DNA from: Bacillus sp. AFS098217
GTDB taxonomy: Bacteria > Bacillota > Bacilli > Bacillales > Bacillaceae_G
Direction: 5' to 3'
NCBI RefSeq assembly: GCF_002551815.1
Contig: NZ_NVPR01000024.1
Span: forward strand, 34,982-80,670
DNA length: 45,689 nt
Shown: positions 16,865-25,775 of the stretch, one piece after another
Numbering within the stretch: position 1 is the stretch's first letter
Layout of the letters: each line of letters begins with the position of its first letter
The notes under the pieces: model-generated
The model's input: only the letters and a program-made list of their open reading frames with translations
Databases searched by the model: none
Told to the model about the DNA's origin: nothing
Translations under genes and position numbers: made by a program

Positions 16865-17608
16865 TTACTTCGTAATAAATTGTTGTGTCCAGTAGTTTCC
16901 ATTTTCTACATAGCCGACACCGATGTGAGTGAAGCTTTTATTTAAAATGTTTGCACGGTGGCCTTCACTATTCATCCAAGCTTGTACAACTTCTTCTGGT
17001 GTACGTTGACCTTGTGCAATGTTTTCGCCTGCAGCTTTATAAGAAATACCAAACTTCTTCATCATATCAAATGGAGAACCATATGTTGGGCTGTTATGAT
17101 CGAAGTAGTGATTTTTTTGCATATCTTCAGATTTAGTACGTGCTACTTTGCTTAGTTCAGCATCAACTTGTAATGCTGGTAAGCCTTGTTTTGCACGCTC
17201 AGCATTTGTTAATTCAACAACGCGTTGTTCAAATTCACTTAAAGAACCTTTTTTGTCTTCAGCTGGTTTATTTTCAGCTGGTTTTTGTTCTACAGGCTGC
17301 GTAGTTTCCGGTGTAGTAGTTTCCGGTGTAGTAGTTTCTGGTGTAGTAGGTGCAGTTGGTTCGTTAGGAATAGAGCAATTTGGTTGGAATTGTACTTGCT
17401 TCCATTGTGATAGAGATTGAATTCCCATAGATTGTAAGTATGCTTGCAATTCTTGTTGATTCATATGCTTCATAACAACTTTAGATTGCTGAATATTTTG
17501 AACTTTAATTGCAGATGGCTGAACTGTTGCAGCTTGTGCATCAAGAGATGATACTCCTAGTGTAAGTGCCGCTACTGCTGCGACAGATAATAGACCACGT
17601 TTTTTCAT
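16865..17608 (-). CDS. Secreted CAP-domain (SCP/PR1, YkwD-like) protein
   Basis: A 247-aa exported protein. The signal peptide (about 1-26, ending AQA) is followed by an SLSQWKQVQF region, a Pro/Thr/Glu linker with three tandem TPETT units encoded by three 15-bp repeats (17301-17345), and a C-terminal CAP domain (about 125-247). CAP motifs seen are LTNAERAKQGLPAL, HNSPTYGSPFDMM, AGENIAQGQRTPEEVV and MNSEGHRANILN. Family members in Bacillus are linked to the cell surface and spores, but the function of this one is unknown. The linker repeat number probably varies between strains. GGGGGACAC precedes the ATG. Confidence 0.9.
   Translation of the reverse strand: MKKRGLLSVAAVAALTLGVSSLDAQAATVQPSAIKVQNIQQSKVVMKHMNQQELQAYLQSMGIQSLSQWKQVQFQPNCSIPNEPTAPTTPETTTPETTTPETTQPVEQKPAENKPAEDKKGSLSEFEQRVVELTNAERAKQGLPALQVDAELSKVARTKSEDMQKNHYFDHNSPTYGSPFDMMKKFGISYKAAGENIAQGQRTPEEVVQAWMNSEGHRANILNKSFTHIGVGYVENGNYWTQQFITK
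17301..17345 (-). repeat. 15-bp tandem repeat (x3) in the CAP gene linker
   Basis: Three adjacent 15-bp units (17301-17315, 17316-17330, 17331-17345) encode TPETT each; the third differs at one base. It is in frame, so unit number changes would not break the gene. Confidence 0.9.
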
Positions 17609-18003
17609 GATGTGTGTCCCCCTATATAAAAGTTTTGAACTGCTTTCAAACAGACTAATTTTTGATAGCCTGTCCGGCTGACAAATTCATCGTAGCATAC
17701 AAAAGGCCGAAAAAAAGATGGAAAAAAATTCATAGACTATAAAATTTCCTATTTTATCCTATATTAAAATAAGAGATGAAATGGGAGAAAACTAGATTAT
17801 AAGAGGAATTTTCAGCATTTTTCACTTTGCTTATAAAGGAGATTTTTTGGTTAGAATTACCTTTTTCAGAAATTGAGGAACCTATTATATCAAGGGTTTC
17901 TATGTTTTTTTGAGGAATATAATGGGTGTTTTTTTACAAAGCTGTAATGTTTTTGTTGTTCTTTTTTATGAGATAGTAACATATTTTTAATCTTGTAGCG
18001 GAT
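17609..18003. other. Gene-free stretch upstream of the CAP gene
   Basis: About 395 bp with no supported gene. It must hold the promoter of the minus-strand CAP gene: a candidate -10 TACGAT lies at 17689-17694. A GC-rich palindrome AGCC-N5-GGCT (17667-17679) sits at the expected start of the transcript and could be an operator or a 5' stem. The remainder is AT-rich with only tiny ORFs lacking support. Confidence 0.4.
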
Positions 18004-18049
18004 AAAAAAGCGGCTATCTCTTTACATAGAAGAAAGAGATAGCCGTTTT
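18004..18049 (-). terminator. glcDF operon terminator
   Basis: A perfect 13-bp stem (18011-18023 with 18033-18045) with a T-run on the minus strand, 17 bp after the glcF stop. Confidence 0.9.
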
Positions 18050-18065
18050 CGCATTGTTACATATA

Positions 18066-19394
18066 TTAAGAGTGATGTTCAATTGCTTCTAATAATAGAT
18101 CTACAATATGAATGCCTCTCATTTTATGAGAAAGATGTTCACGCTCAATGCCAAGTTTCATTTGTAGTAAGCAACCTGGATTGGCAGTAACAATTGTTGT
18201 GGCATCTGTTTCATGCACACGTTCCATTTTATAATCCAAGAATTCCATAGATAATTCTGAATGAACAATATTATAAATACCAGCAGAGCCACAGCAACGA
18301 TCTGCTTCTTTCATTTCGCGATATGTTACACCTTGAATTGCTTGCAGTAGCATACGTGGCTGAGAAGATGTCCGCATCACATTGCGCAAATGACAAGAAT
18401 CTTGATACGTAATAATTTGCGGTGGAAGACGTAAATCAGTTCGTTTATGGAAGTCTAATTCTACTAAAATAGCTGTAATATCTTTTATTTTTGCAACAAA
18501 CTGTTTTGCACGCTCAGCCCATTCGGGATCATCTTTTAATAAGTGATCATAATCTACGAGATATGCTCCGCAACCACCAGCATTTGTAATAATATAATCA
18601 ATTTTTAGATCTTCAAAGGCTTGGATATTTCGTTTGGCAAGTTCTTTTGCCCCGCCTTTTTCACCAGCATGACCATGCAGAGCCCCGCAGCAGCTTTGTT
18701 CTTTCGGGATGACAATATCACAGCCAGCAAGCTGAAGGAGTTTCATTGTGGCGTTATTTGTTTCTAAAAATATTGTATCCATCAAACACCCCGTAAAGAA
18801 AGCAACTTGTTTTTTCTTGGTTGTTTCAGCTGGTAAAAATTCTGGGCGTTTCTTCATGTCTTTCATTTTTGGTACTTTTGGTAAGACAAGGTCCATTGTT
18901 GCAAGTGTTTCTGGGAATAACTTCATTATACCTGTTTTATGTGTGAATGTTTGTAAACCAGAGCGCTGATAAAACCCAATTAGTCCTGTTAATGTTCGCA
19001 TGCGATTTTGATGAGGGAATAGACCTTCAAATACAACCTTACGAACAGTTTTGACTGGCATAGAAAATTTCTTATTTTGATTCATAATATCACGCGCTTC
19101 TTCTAATAAATGCCCGTAGTTTACTCCGGATGGACAAACAGGTTCACAAGCGCGGCAGCCAAGACAAACATTTAATGTATTTTCAACATCTTTATCAGGT
19201 TCAATTAAACCATCTACGACTCCCTTCATTAAGGCGATGCGACCTCGCGGGGAGTGTGACTCTTTATATCCAGATTGAATATAGGTAGGACAAGTTGGTA
19301 AGCAAAAACCACATCGCATACAGTTTAATAATTCGTCTTCACTAAGACGCTCTTTAAATTCTTTTTGAATCTGTTCTGTATGTAATGTTGTCAT
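18066..19394 (-). CDS. glcF: Glycolate oxidase iron-sulfur subunit GlcF
   Basis: Electron-transfer subunit of glycolate/2-hydroxyacid oxidase, 442 aa. Two 4Fe-4S motifs lie near the N terminus: C25-x2-C28-x2-C31-x3-C35P (NCMRCGFCLPTCP) and CLGCRACEPVCPSG around 78-90. Two cysteine-rich CCG domains follow (CCGALHGHAGEKGG and CCGSAGIYNIVHSE). It passes electrons from the flavin subunit GlcD to the respiratory chain at the membrane. The start overlaps the glcD stop by 4 bp, so the two are co-translated. No GlcE is present, as is usual in Bacillus. Confidence 0.92.
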   Translation of the reverse strand: MTTLHTEQIQKEFKERLSEDELLNCMRCGFCLPTCPTYIQSGYKESHSPRGRIALMKGVVDGLIEPDKDVENTLNVCLGCRACEPVCPSGVNYGHLLEEARDIMNQNKKFSMPVKTVRKVVFEGLFPHQNRMRTLTGLIGFYQRSGLQTFTHKTGIMKLFPETLATMDLVLPKVPKMKDMKKRPEFLPAETTKKKQVAFFTGCLMDTIFLETNNATMKLLQLAGCDIVIPKEQSCCGALHGHAGEKGGAKELAKRNIQAFEDLKIDYIITNAGGCGAYLVDYDHLLKDDPEWAERAKQFVAKIKDITAILVELDFHKRTDLRLPPQIITYQDSCHLRNVMRTSSQPRMLLQAIQGVTYREMKEADRCCGSAGIYNIVHSELSMEFLDYKMERVHETDATTIVTANPGCLLQMKLGIEREHLSHKMRGIHIVDLLLEAIEHHS

Positions 19395-20803
19395 CGTTCA
19401 ACCACCACTCTTTTACGAGAATCTTTGGCAAACATTTTTCCAGGATTCATAATGTTATGTGGGTCGAAAGCTTGCTTAATTCCTTGCATAGCAGCGATGC
19501 CCTCTTTACCTAATTTCAATTCTAAATAAGGAGCCTTCATGGCACCAACGCCATGTTCGCCTGTAATTGTACCACCAAGTTCAATTGCTTTTTGGAAAAT
19601 CTCTGCAAAGGCTTGTTCAGCACGGTGCATTTCTTCTTTATTACGAGCATCTGTCATACAAGTTGGATGTAAGTTTCCGTCACCAGCATGACCAAATGTA
19701 CAAATGGAAATATCATATTTCTTTGCAATAGCATTAATCGCCTCAACCATTGGAGCAATTTTAGAACGTGGTACGGTTGCGTCTTCCAATATTGTTGTAG
19801 GTTTCAGTCTTGCTAATGCAGAGAGTGCACTACGGCGTGCTGTACGAAGTGCATCTGCTTCAGTTTCGTCTTTAGCGATGCGAACATCAACAGCATGCAT
19901 GGAGCGACAAACATCAGCCATTTTCTCAATGTCACGGTTTACAACTTCAGGTGAACCATCTTGTTCAATTAAAAGAATGGCTTTAACATCGGTAGGTAAA
20001 CCAATTTGTGCGAATTCCTCTACTACTTCAATTGTTGGTTGATCTAAAAATTCAAGTGTTGCTGGAATGATTTTATTGGCAATAATTGCAGAAACGGCGC
20101 GAGCGGCTTCATTGATATCTTGATATAATGCGAGCATGGTTTTCTTCGTTTCAGGCATTGGAACAAGTTTTAAAATTGCTTCTGTAACAACGCCAAGTGT
20201 ACCTTCCGAACCAATAAATAAGCGAGTTAAATCATATCCAGCTACATCCTTGGCTAATTTACCGCCAGTACGAATAATATCGCCATTTGGCAAGACAATC
20301 TCAAGCCCCATAACATAGTCTCGAGTTACACCGTATTTTAAACCGCGTAAGCCACCGGAATTTTCATTGATATTACCACCGATTGTAGAAATTTTCATGG
20401 AGCTTGGATCTGGTGGATAAAATAGTCCTTTTTCCTCTGCGGCTTTAATAATATCAAGTGTAATTACGCCAGCTTGCACAGTAATTGTTAAATTTTCTTC
20501 ATCTATTTCTAAAATATGATTCATATGGCGGAAGATAAGAACGATTCCGCCTTCAAGTGGACATGTTCCTGCACAAAGGTTGGTACCAGAACCACGAACG
20601 TACACAGGAACTTTATGGGCGTTACATACTTTTAAGACTTCAGCTACTTCATTTGTATTACGTGGTGCAATGACCGCATCAGGCATCGCTTGGAAGTTTG
20701 GCGTTGCATCATAGCTATACGTTAAACGCCCCATGTTGGATGTATCTACATTATCTTGACCAACAATGGATACGAATGAATCGATAATACGCTGTTCTAA
20801 CAT
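19391..20803 (-). CDS. glcD: Glycolate oxidase FAD subunit GlcD
   Basis: Flavin-containing subunit that oxidises glycolate (or a related 2-hydroxy acid such as lactate) to the 2-oxo acid. At 470 aa it shows the PCMH/FAD_binding_4 domain (VYVRGSGTNLCAGTCPLEGG, GGNINENSGGLRGLKYGVT) and the FAD-linked oxidase C-terminal domain ending in TFGHAGDGNLHP and TGEHGVGAMK. It is upstream of glcF in one operon. The adjacent CdaR-type regulator on the same strand is the likely controller. In Bacillus these proteins are often annotated YsfC/YsfD. Confidence 0.92.
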   Translation of the reverse strand: MLEQRIIDSFVSIVGQDNVDTSNMGRLTYSYDATPNFQAMPDAVIAPRNTNEVAEVLKVCNAHKVPVYVRGSGTNLCAGTCPLEGGIVLIFRHMNHILEIDEENLTITVQAGVITLDIIKAAEEKGLFYPPDPSSMKISTIGGNINENSGGLRGLKYGVTRDYVMGLEIVLPNGDIIRTGGKLAKDVAGYDLTRLFIGSEGTLGVVTEAILKLVPMPETKKTMLALYQDINEAARAVSAIIANKIIPATLEFLDQPTIEVVEEFAQIGLPTDVKAILLIEQDGSPEVVNRDIEKMADVCRSMHAVDVRIAKDETEADALRTARRSALSALARLKPTTILEDATVPRSKIAPMVEAINAIAKKYDISICTFGHAGDGNLHPTCMTDARNKEEMHRAEQAFAEIFQKAIELGGTITGEHGVGAMKAPYLELKLGKEGIAAMQGIKQAFDPHNIMNPGKMFAKDSRKRVVVER

Positions 20804-20904
20804 TAGAAATCCCCCTCAAACTGTTAACTTGTTATCCTATTTATAAGAGTTTGACCTTGTGATATAAAACGAACCTTCATCTCAAGTTGCTTTTATTGTC
20901 CGTG

Positions 20905-21094
20905 AATATATAAATCCATTTTGATTTTTCAACATATAAGTCGCTACTCCGAAGAATAACTCGTTTTTTCTCTTTGTTTTAACTTCGCATGGGGCAGGAA
21001 AGGGATCTGACCGCTTCTATGCATAGCTGGATGCTCTCTCCCGCTTAAAAAGAAAGGTTTTATGTTGGTTTTTCAAATTGTACTTATTATATAC
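20905..21094 (-). repeat. Dispersed ~200-bp intergenic repeat, copy 3 (diverged)
   Basis: Read on the minus strand it has the same order of blocks as the copy at 5939: AACATAAAA, CTTTTTAAGCGGGAGAGAG, TATGCATAGAAGCGGTCAG, CTGCCCCATGCGAAG and AAAATGGATTTATATA. The middle part and the stem bases next to GGGAGAGAG differ, and the small hairpin seen in copies 2 and 4 is weak here. It fills most of the 387-bp gap between the cdaR-type gene and glcD. Confidence 0.8.
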
Positions 21095-21190
21095 CGATGA
21101 AAGAACATAAGGATAAAAGCGTTGTAACAGTGTTTTCATTATAATCATAAAAAAGTAGGGGACTTCTTTCTATGGATGAATGACTGAAGA

Positions 21191-22306
21191 TTAATTGATT
21201 TTTCCATCTTTTTTTGTATGATTATCTAATAAGAGGAGGGCGAAATATAAAACGATTAAATCTTTAAAGTGTTTTGGGTTAAGTCCTGTATATTCTTCGA
21301 TTTTGTTGAGTCTGTAATGCAATGTATTAATATGAATGTGCAATATTTCTGCTGTTTGTTTATATGATTGATTATGATCAATAAATAAGCGTAGCGTTTG
21401 CATGAGTTCAGTTGCAGATAATAAGTTATAAATCGTGCGTTTCAGAAATTCTGTACGGGTTTCAGCAGTAATATCTTGTAAACACATTTCTAAACGTAAA
21501 TCTTCATTAAATATAATACCTTTTGTTTCAAAAGCAACTGAAAGAGCACGTAATGCTTGTTCATAGGATATATGCATTTCGCTTGGCATAACAGTTTGCC
21601 CAATACCGATATATAGTGTAATAGGGAATAAAGTTTCACAATCTTGCTTTAATCGTTTTAAAAATTGAAAGGACTTCGTTTTTGACTCCATTGTCGTAAA
21701 TAAAATAAAACGGTCATTTCCCCAGCGTACAAATAGTTCCTCCTTCGTTAGCAGGTTCCGAATATGTTGCCAAATTTTACGTTGCAGCATCGTGTCATCT
21801 TGATCAAAGGAAAATAAAATGAGTTGTTTCTTTTTATATAAATCGATGCCCAGTGTTTTTGCACGATCTAGAAAACTAGGGGACCAATCATTACTTTGAA
21901 GCCAATCAAAAACAAATGCTTCATATGAACGTTGCTCAAGTTCTAGTTGTTCTAGAAAATAATTTTCATGAATTAATAATTCGGTCATTTTTCTTAATAT
22001 TTCTCCATACTGTGAAATATTTTCGGGTGCTCCCGTTATACCGATCACACCGATTACTTCATCATGGAACAGAAGCGGAAGATTCATTCCAGCTTTTACC
22101 CCTTGTAAATGCTGTTCATCTTCCTTTGTAATAATGACTGTTTTCTTTTGCTTTGCACAACGAAGAGCACCTTCATGAAATTGTCCAATTCGTTCAGTGT
22201 CTGTACTTGCAATAATTGTCCCTTGTATATCAATAATAATGATGTTCTCTGTAATTAGCCTTCGAACTTCACGTACAATTTTATTTGCTAAATCAGGAAA
22301 AAGCAT
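21191..22306 (-). CDS. CdaR-family (sugar diacid / PucR-type) transcriptional regulator
   Basis: Probable activator of glcDF. The N-terminal putative sugar diacid recognition domain (about 1-135, with IIDIQGTIIASTDTERIGQFHEGA) is followed by a GGDEF-like middle region and a C-terminal PucR-type helix-turn-helix (FIDHNQSYKQTAEILHIHINTLHYRLNKIEEYTGL). The product is 371 aa from ATG 22306, which has GAGGTG eight bases upstream; the longer GTG start at 22315 overlaps that ribosome-binding site. It lies upstream of glcDF on the same strand, matching the CdaR-glycolate arrangement. The inducer (glycolate, glycerate or similar) is inferred. Confidence 0.85.
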   Translation of the reverse strand: MLFPDLANKIVREVRRLITENIIIIDIQGTIIASTDTERIGQFHEGALRCAKQKKTVIITKEDEQHLQGVKAGMNLPLLFHDEVIGVIGITGAPENISQYGEILRKMTELLIHENYFLEQLELEQRSYEAFVFDWLQSNDWSPSFLDRAKTLGIDLYKKKQLILFSFDQDDTMLQRKIWQHIRNLLTKEELFVRWGNDRFILFTTMESKTKSFQFLKRLKQDCETLFPITLYIGIGQTVMPSEMHISYEQALRALSVAFETKGIIFNEDLRLEMCLQDITAETRTEFLKRTIYNLLSATELMQTLRLFIDHNQSYKQTAEILHIHINTLHYRLNKIEEYTGLNPKHFKDLIVLYFALLLLDNHTKKDGKIN

Positions 22307-22442
22307 AATTTGCACACCTCTATTTCTGTTTGTTGTACATTATATATGTAGTTTCATTAAGATAGGAAGATTTCACACTTTCCTCACAAATATTTGCTAT
22401 TTTACAATTATAACGAAATCATCTAAAGATGGAGGGAATCTT

Positions 22443-23414
22443 TTGAAGAAGTACGTTTTTCTTCTATGTTTTTTGTTTCTGTTAGCAGGGTGTCAAGGAA
22501 ATTCATATACACCGATTGCTAAAAATAAAAGTATACTCATAACGACAAATATTAAAGAAGGTAGCGTTAGTTTTATTGATAAAAAGTCGAAAAAGACATT
22601 AACAACATGGGAATTAAAAGAACCAATTACAGGAATTGCGATGCTTCCGAATGGAGAAGACATGCTTGTATATGGTAAGCAATTAGAATATGTATATATA
22701 TACTCGTTAACAGAAGGAAAACAAATGAAAAAATGGAAGACAGGAAAAGGAATTACAAATGTCGTCGTATCAAATGATGGAAAACAATTATTTTTCGCCG
22801 ATCAGAATGAACAAAAAGTACGATTCTTTACGATAAACGGGAAAGAGTTAGGAAGTGTTTCGGTAGGAAAAGGTCCGTTAACAATGGTGCAGCATGAGAA
22901 ACGATTATATGTATTAAACTTTTATGATACACAGCTATCTACAATTGATTTAGAGAAAAAGCAAGTTATACAATCTTTTATGGTGCCACCAGCATCAACA
23001 GGAGCAATGGTCAGCGCTGATGGTAAGGAAATATGGATTGGTGGACATGGTGATGGAAAACAAGTGAATGAGAAAGTATTAGTATATTCTTTAAGTAATG
23101 GAGAGATGATACGTTCTTTACATGCACCATTTATGCCAGTTAGTATTGCAGGTGATGAAAAATTTGTGTACGCCTTAAGTCATGGGTCAAATATGCTCAG
23201 AAAGTTTGATGCTCATACTTATCAAGAAGTAGGGGCGATAGAAGTCGGATCTAACCCATTTGCTTTTTTGAAAAGCGGAAAAGAAGGTTATGTAGCCAGC
23301 TATGATAGTAATGAAGTGTATGTCATTGATATACAGGATATGAAAGTAAAACAAACGATTGCAGTTGGAAAGGGACCATTCCAACTTGTGCAGCGAGAAG
23401 GGAGAGGGAAATGA
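22443..23414 (+). CDS. YVTN beta-propeller lipoprotein
   Basis: A surface lipoprotein of 323 aa. It starts with TTG after GGAGGG; the in-frame sequence upstream of this lies in the divergent regulator gene and is not coding. The signal has KKYV, a hydrophobic stretch and the lipobox LLAGC (C17). The rest is made of YVTN-type propeller blades, with repeated patterns such as VVVSNDGKQLFFADQNEQKV, GAMVSADGKEIWIGG and GYVASYDSNEVYVIDIQ. Its last 4 bp overlap the start of the response regulator, so the three genes form one operon. A role as extracellular sensor partner of the kinase is inferred from that linkage. Confidence 0.88.
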   Translation: MKKYVFLLCFLFLLAGCQGNSYTPIAKNKSILITTNIKEGSVSFIDKKSKKTLTTWELKEPITGIAMLPNGEDMLVYGKQLEYVYIYSLTEGKQMKKWKTGKGITNVVVSNDGKQLFFADQNEQKVRFFTINGKELGSVSVGKGPLTMVQHEKRLYVLNFYDTQLSTIDLEKKQVIQSFMVPPASTGAMVSADGKEIWIGGHGDGKQVNEKVLVYSLSNGEMIRSLHAPFMPVSIAGDEKFVYALSHGSNMLRKFDAHTYQEVGAIEVGSNPFAFLKSGKEGYVASYDSNEVYVIDIQDMKVKQTIAVGKGPFQLVQREGRGK

Positions 23415-24082
23415 ATAAATATAAAGTGTTACTTGTGGATGACGAAAGTGATATGAGGCAGCTTGTCGGCATGTATTTAGATAACTTTGGGTATGAATGG
23501 GGAGAAGCTGAAAATGGAAAGGAAGCCCTTCAGAAGTTAGAGACAAATCATTATGATTTCGTCGTTTTGGATATTATGATGCCGGAGATGGACGGGATTT
23601 CAGTCTGTAAAGAAATTAGGAAAACATCAGATGTTCCCATTATTTTTTTAACTGCAAAAGGTGAAGAATGGAACCGCGTGAATGGTTTACGAATGGGGGC
23701 AGACGATTATATTGTGAAGCCGTTTAGTCCAGGAGAACTCATTGCTCGTATGGAAGCTGTATTAAGGCGATATACAAAGCAAGAACAACAAGAGGAGCTT
23801 CAGTTTGGTCCCATTCTAATTAATGAAAAAAGCAGACGGATTGAGACGAACGGTGAGACAATTTCTCTTACGGTAAAAGAGTTTGATTTACTATACTTTC
23901 TTTGCCAGCATCATGGACAAGTGTTTAGCCGGGAGCAATTGCTTGAAAAAGTATGGGGATATGATTACGCAGGAAGTACAAGAACGGTAGATACACATGT
24001 GAAAACGATGCGCTTAAAGCTTGGAGAAAGTGGAAACTACATTCAAACCGTTTGGGGTGTAGGCTATAAATTTGAGGTGTAA
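23411..24082 (+). CDS. OmpR-family response regulator
   Basis: A 223-aa two-component response regulator. The N-terminal receiver domain has the acidic pair DD (10-11), the phosphoacceptor D54 in VVLDIMMPEMDG and the conserved FLTAKG lysine. The C-terminal winged-helix DNA-binding domain (about 125-223) has SLTVKEFDLLYFLCQHHGQVFSREQLLEKVWGYDY and TVDTHVKTMRLKLG. It overlaps the lipoprotein gene by 4 bp (ATGA) and is followed at once by its kinase. The target genes are unknown; autoregulation of the operon is likely. Confidence 0.92.
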   Translation: MNKYKVLLVDDESDMRQLVGMYLDNFGYEWGEAENGKEALQKLETNHYDFVVLDIMMPEMDGISVCKEIRKTSDVPIIFLTAKGEEWNRVNGLRMGADDYIVKPFSPGELIARMEAVLRRYTKQEQQEELQFGPILINEKSRRIETNGETISLTVKEFDLLYFLCQHHGQVFSREQLLEKVWGYDYAGSTRTVDTHVKTMRLKLGESGNYIQTVWGVGYKFEV

Positions 24083-24083
24083 T

Positions 24084-25466
24084 ATGTTTACGATGGTACA
24101 AAAGCTTTGGCTTACAGTAGTATGTGCAGTATGTGTAACAGTTTCTTTTCTTTATTTCGTGTCTTTATATTCATATGAAAAGTTATATGTTCAAAATATT
24201 GAAGATTCATTAGTAATGGAAGGAAAAAGACTCGTATCACAATATGACAAACAAGAAGGTGTCTCAGCATTCGAGGAAAAAGTGAAGGCGTTTGATCGTA
24301 TTGCGAGTGCAGATGTACTTTTCGTGAGTAATCCACGTGATTTAAGTGCATGTTTACCTTTTGATGTACATTATCATTCTCTCATTAGTGAAAATGATAG
24401 GCAGGCATTGTTAGATGGGAAGACAGTTACAAAGGTAGGATTTGAAGAACACTTTCAGCGCAAGATTATGGGCGTGGTCATTCCTGTTTTAGAAGAAAAA
24501 AAGTTAGTTGGGATTGTATACTCGTATATTCCGCTAAAGAGTATTAAAGATTTAATATTTGATATGGGACTTATTTTAGCACCATTGGCTCTTTGCATGA
24601 TGATACTTACAATATGGATTGGCCGAAAAATTATTATTGCAATTACAAAGCCGCTCTCACAAATGGAACGAGTGGCAAATCATATGGCAACGGGAGATTT
24701 TTCTGAGCGTATTACAATTTCATCTGAGGATGAAATTGGTCGTTTAGGAAAAGCATTTAATAAAATGGCAACTTCATTGGAGGCCGAAGATGCAAAACGC
24801 AAGGAATTTTTAGCGAATGTTTCGCATGAACTTCGGACACCGCTTAGTTATATTAAGGGGTATAGCGAAGCAATCTTAGATGGTGTGGCAAAGGGACAAC
24901 AACAATCGAAATTTACGCAGCTCATTCATAAAGAAGCGGGGCGTATGCAGCGGCTTGTACATGATTTATTAGACTTAGCACAGCTAGAAGGAGATCATTT
25001 TCCATTAAAAAAACAACCGATTGTGTTTGCTCAGCTTATTGAAGACGTATTGGAAACGTATGAATTGAAATGTACAGAAAAACAACTGCATATTTCAATG
25101 GATCTCGATCCAGATATTATTGTAATGATTGATGAGGATCGAATGCAGCAAGTACTTCATAACTTGTTAGATAATGCGATACGTTATACAAATCAAGATG
25201 GGCATATTGTAATAAAACTAGAGACAAAAGATACGTATTGTGAATTGAGAATACAGGATACGGGAATTGGAATTGATCCGGAACATTTTGAACAGCTTGG
25301 TGAAAGGTTCTACCGAGTAGATAAAGCAAGAAGTCGTCAGCATGGAGGAACTGGTCTAGGGCTTGCGATTGTAAAACAAATTGTGCATATTCATGATGGA
25401 GAATGGCGAATTGAAAGTGAAAAAGGAAAAGGGACAACGGTTATCATACAATTACAGATAGAGTGA
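24084..25466 (+). CDS. Sensor histidine kinase
   Basis: A membrane histidine kinase of 460 aa. TM1 (about 8-28), an extracellular sensing domain (about 30-150) and TM2 (about 155-180) are followed by HAMP, the HisKA dimerisation domain with FLANVSHELRTPLSY (phospho-acceptor H248), and an HATPase domain with NLLDNAIRYT, DTGIGI and GGTGLGLAIVKQI. I chose ATG 24084, 4 bp after GAGGTG; a TTG 12 bp upstream falls in the same signal. It is co-transcribed with the YVTN lipoprotein and response regulator. A terminator closes the operon. Confidence 0.92.
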   Translation: MFTMVQKLWLTVVCAVCVTVSFLYFVSLYSYEKLYVQNIEDSLVMEGKRLVSQYDKQEGVSAFEEKVKAFDRIASADVLFVSNPRDLSACLPFDVHYHSLISENDRQALLDGKTVTKVGFEEHFQRKIMGVVIPVLEEKKLVGIVYSYIPLKSIKDLIFDMGLILAPLALCMMILTIWIGRKIIIAITKPLSQMERVANHMATGDFSERITISSEDEIGRLGKAFNKMATSLEAEDAKRKEFLANVSHELRTPLSYIKGYSEAILDGVAKGQQQSKFTQLIHKEAGRMQRLVHDLLDLAQLEGDHFPLKKQPIVFAQLIEDVLETYELKCTEKQLHISMDLDPDIIVMIDEDRMQQVLHNLLDNAIRYTNQDGHIVIKLETKDTYCELRIQDTGIGIDPEHFEQLGERFYRVDKARSRQHGGTGLGLAIVKQIVHIHDGEWRIESEKGKGTTVIIQLQIE

Positions 25467-25513
25467 AACTTTAGTTAGTGCAGGGCATCCCTCACCAACT
25501 GGGATGAATGAAG

Positions 25514-25550
25514 AAGAAAGCATGTTCTAGTCTAGAATATGCTTTTTCTT
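25514..25550 (+). terminator. Terminator of the lipoprotein/two-component operon
   Basis: AAGCATGTTCTA and TAGAATATGCTT form a stem with a 3-nt loop (one mismatch), followed by T-rich sequence. Confidence 0.8.
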
Positions 25551-25612
25551 ATAAGGGAAATCATTATGGGATAAGCAAGGAGGATGTAGGGAGAAAAATT
25601 ATAAATCAATTG

Positions 25613-25641
25613 TTAATGGAGATAATATCCATTAATCTCCA
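25613..25641. other. Overlapping palindromes upstream of lutR
   Basis: TTAATGGA (25613-25620) can pair with TCCATTAA (25628-25635), and TGGAGAT (25617-25623) can instead pair with ATCTCCA (25635-25641). The two share bases, so only one can form. They lie about 20 bp before a candidate lutR -35 (TTGACG, 25657) and could be a regulator site. The rest of the 25551-25775 gap holds the lutR promoter region and no gene. Confidence 0.4.
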
Positions 25642-25775
25642 CGATATAACAAAAAATTGACGGTTTTATGAACAAAACATTTGTACTTCTTACCAATTCG
25701 TTCTAAAATAGGTATGGATGCTATGTTTTTATAAATCGTTTTAACTGTTGTTTGGATGATACTGAGGTGATTTAA

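Noticed and set aside
17834-17876. AAAGGAG followed by a TTG-started mini-ORF
   Set aside because: Only nine codons, no terminator and no further support.
21112-21132. Possible cre site in the glcD / cdaR-type gap
   Set aside because: AAAAGCGTTGTAACA misses at least two consensus positions (no TG start and wrong 3' end).
22197-22442. Long N-terminal extension of the YVTN lipoprotein frame
   Set aside because: It overlaps the divergent CdaR-type gene and would put the lipobox at about residue 100; TTG 22443 has GGAGGG and gives a proper lipoprotein signal.
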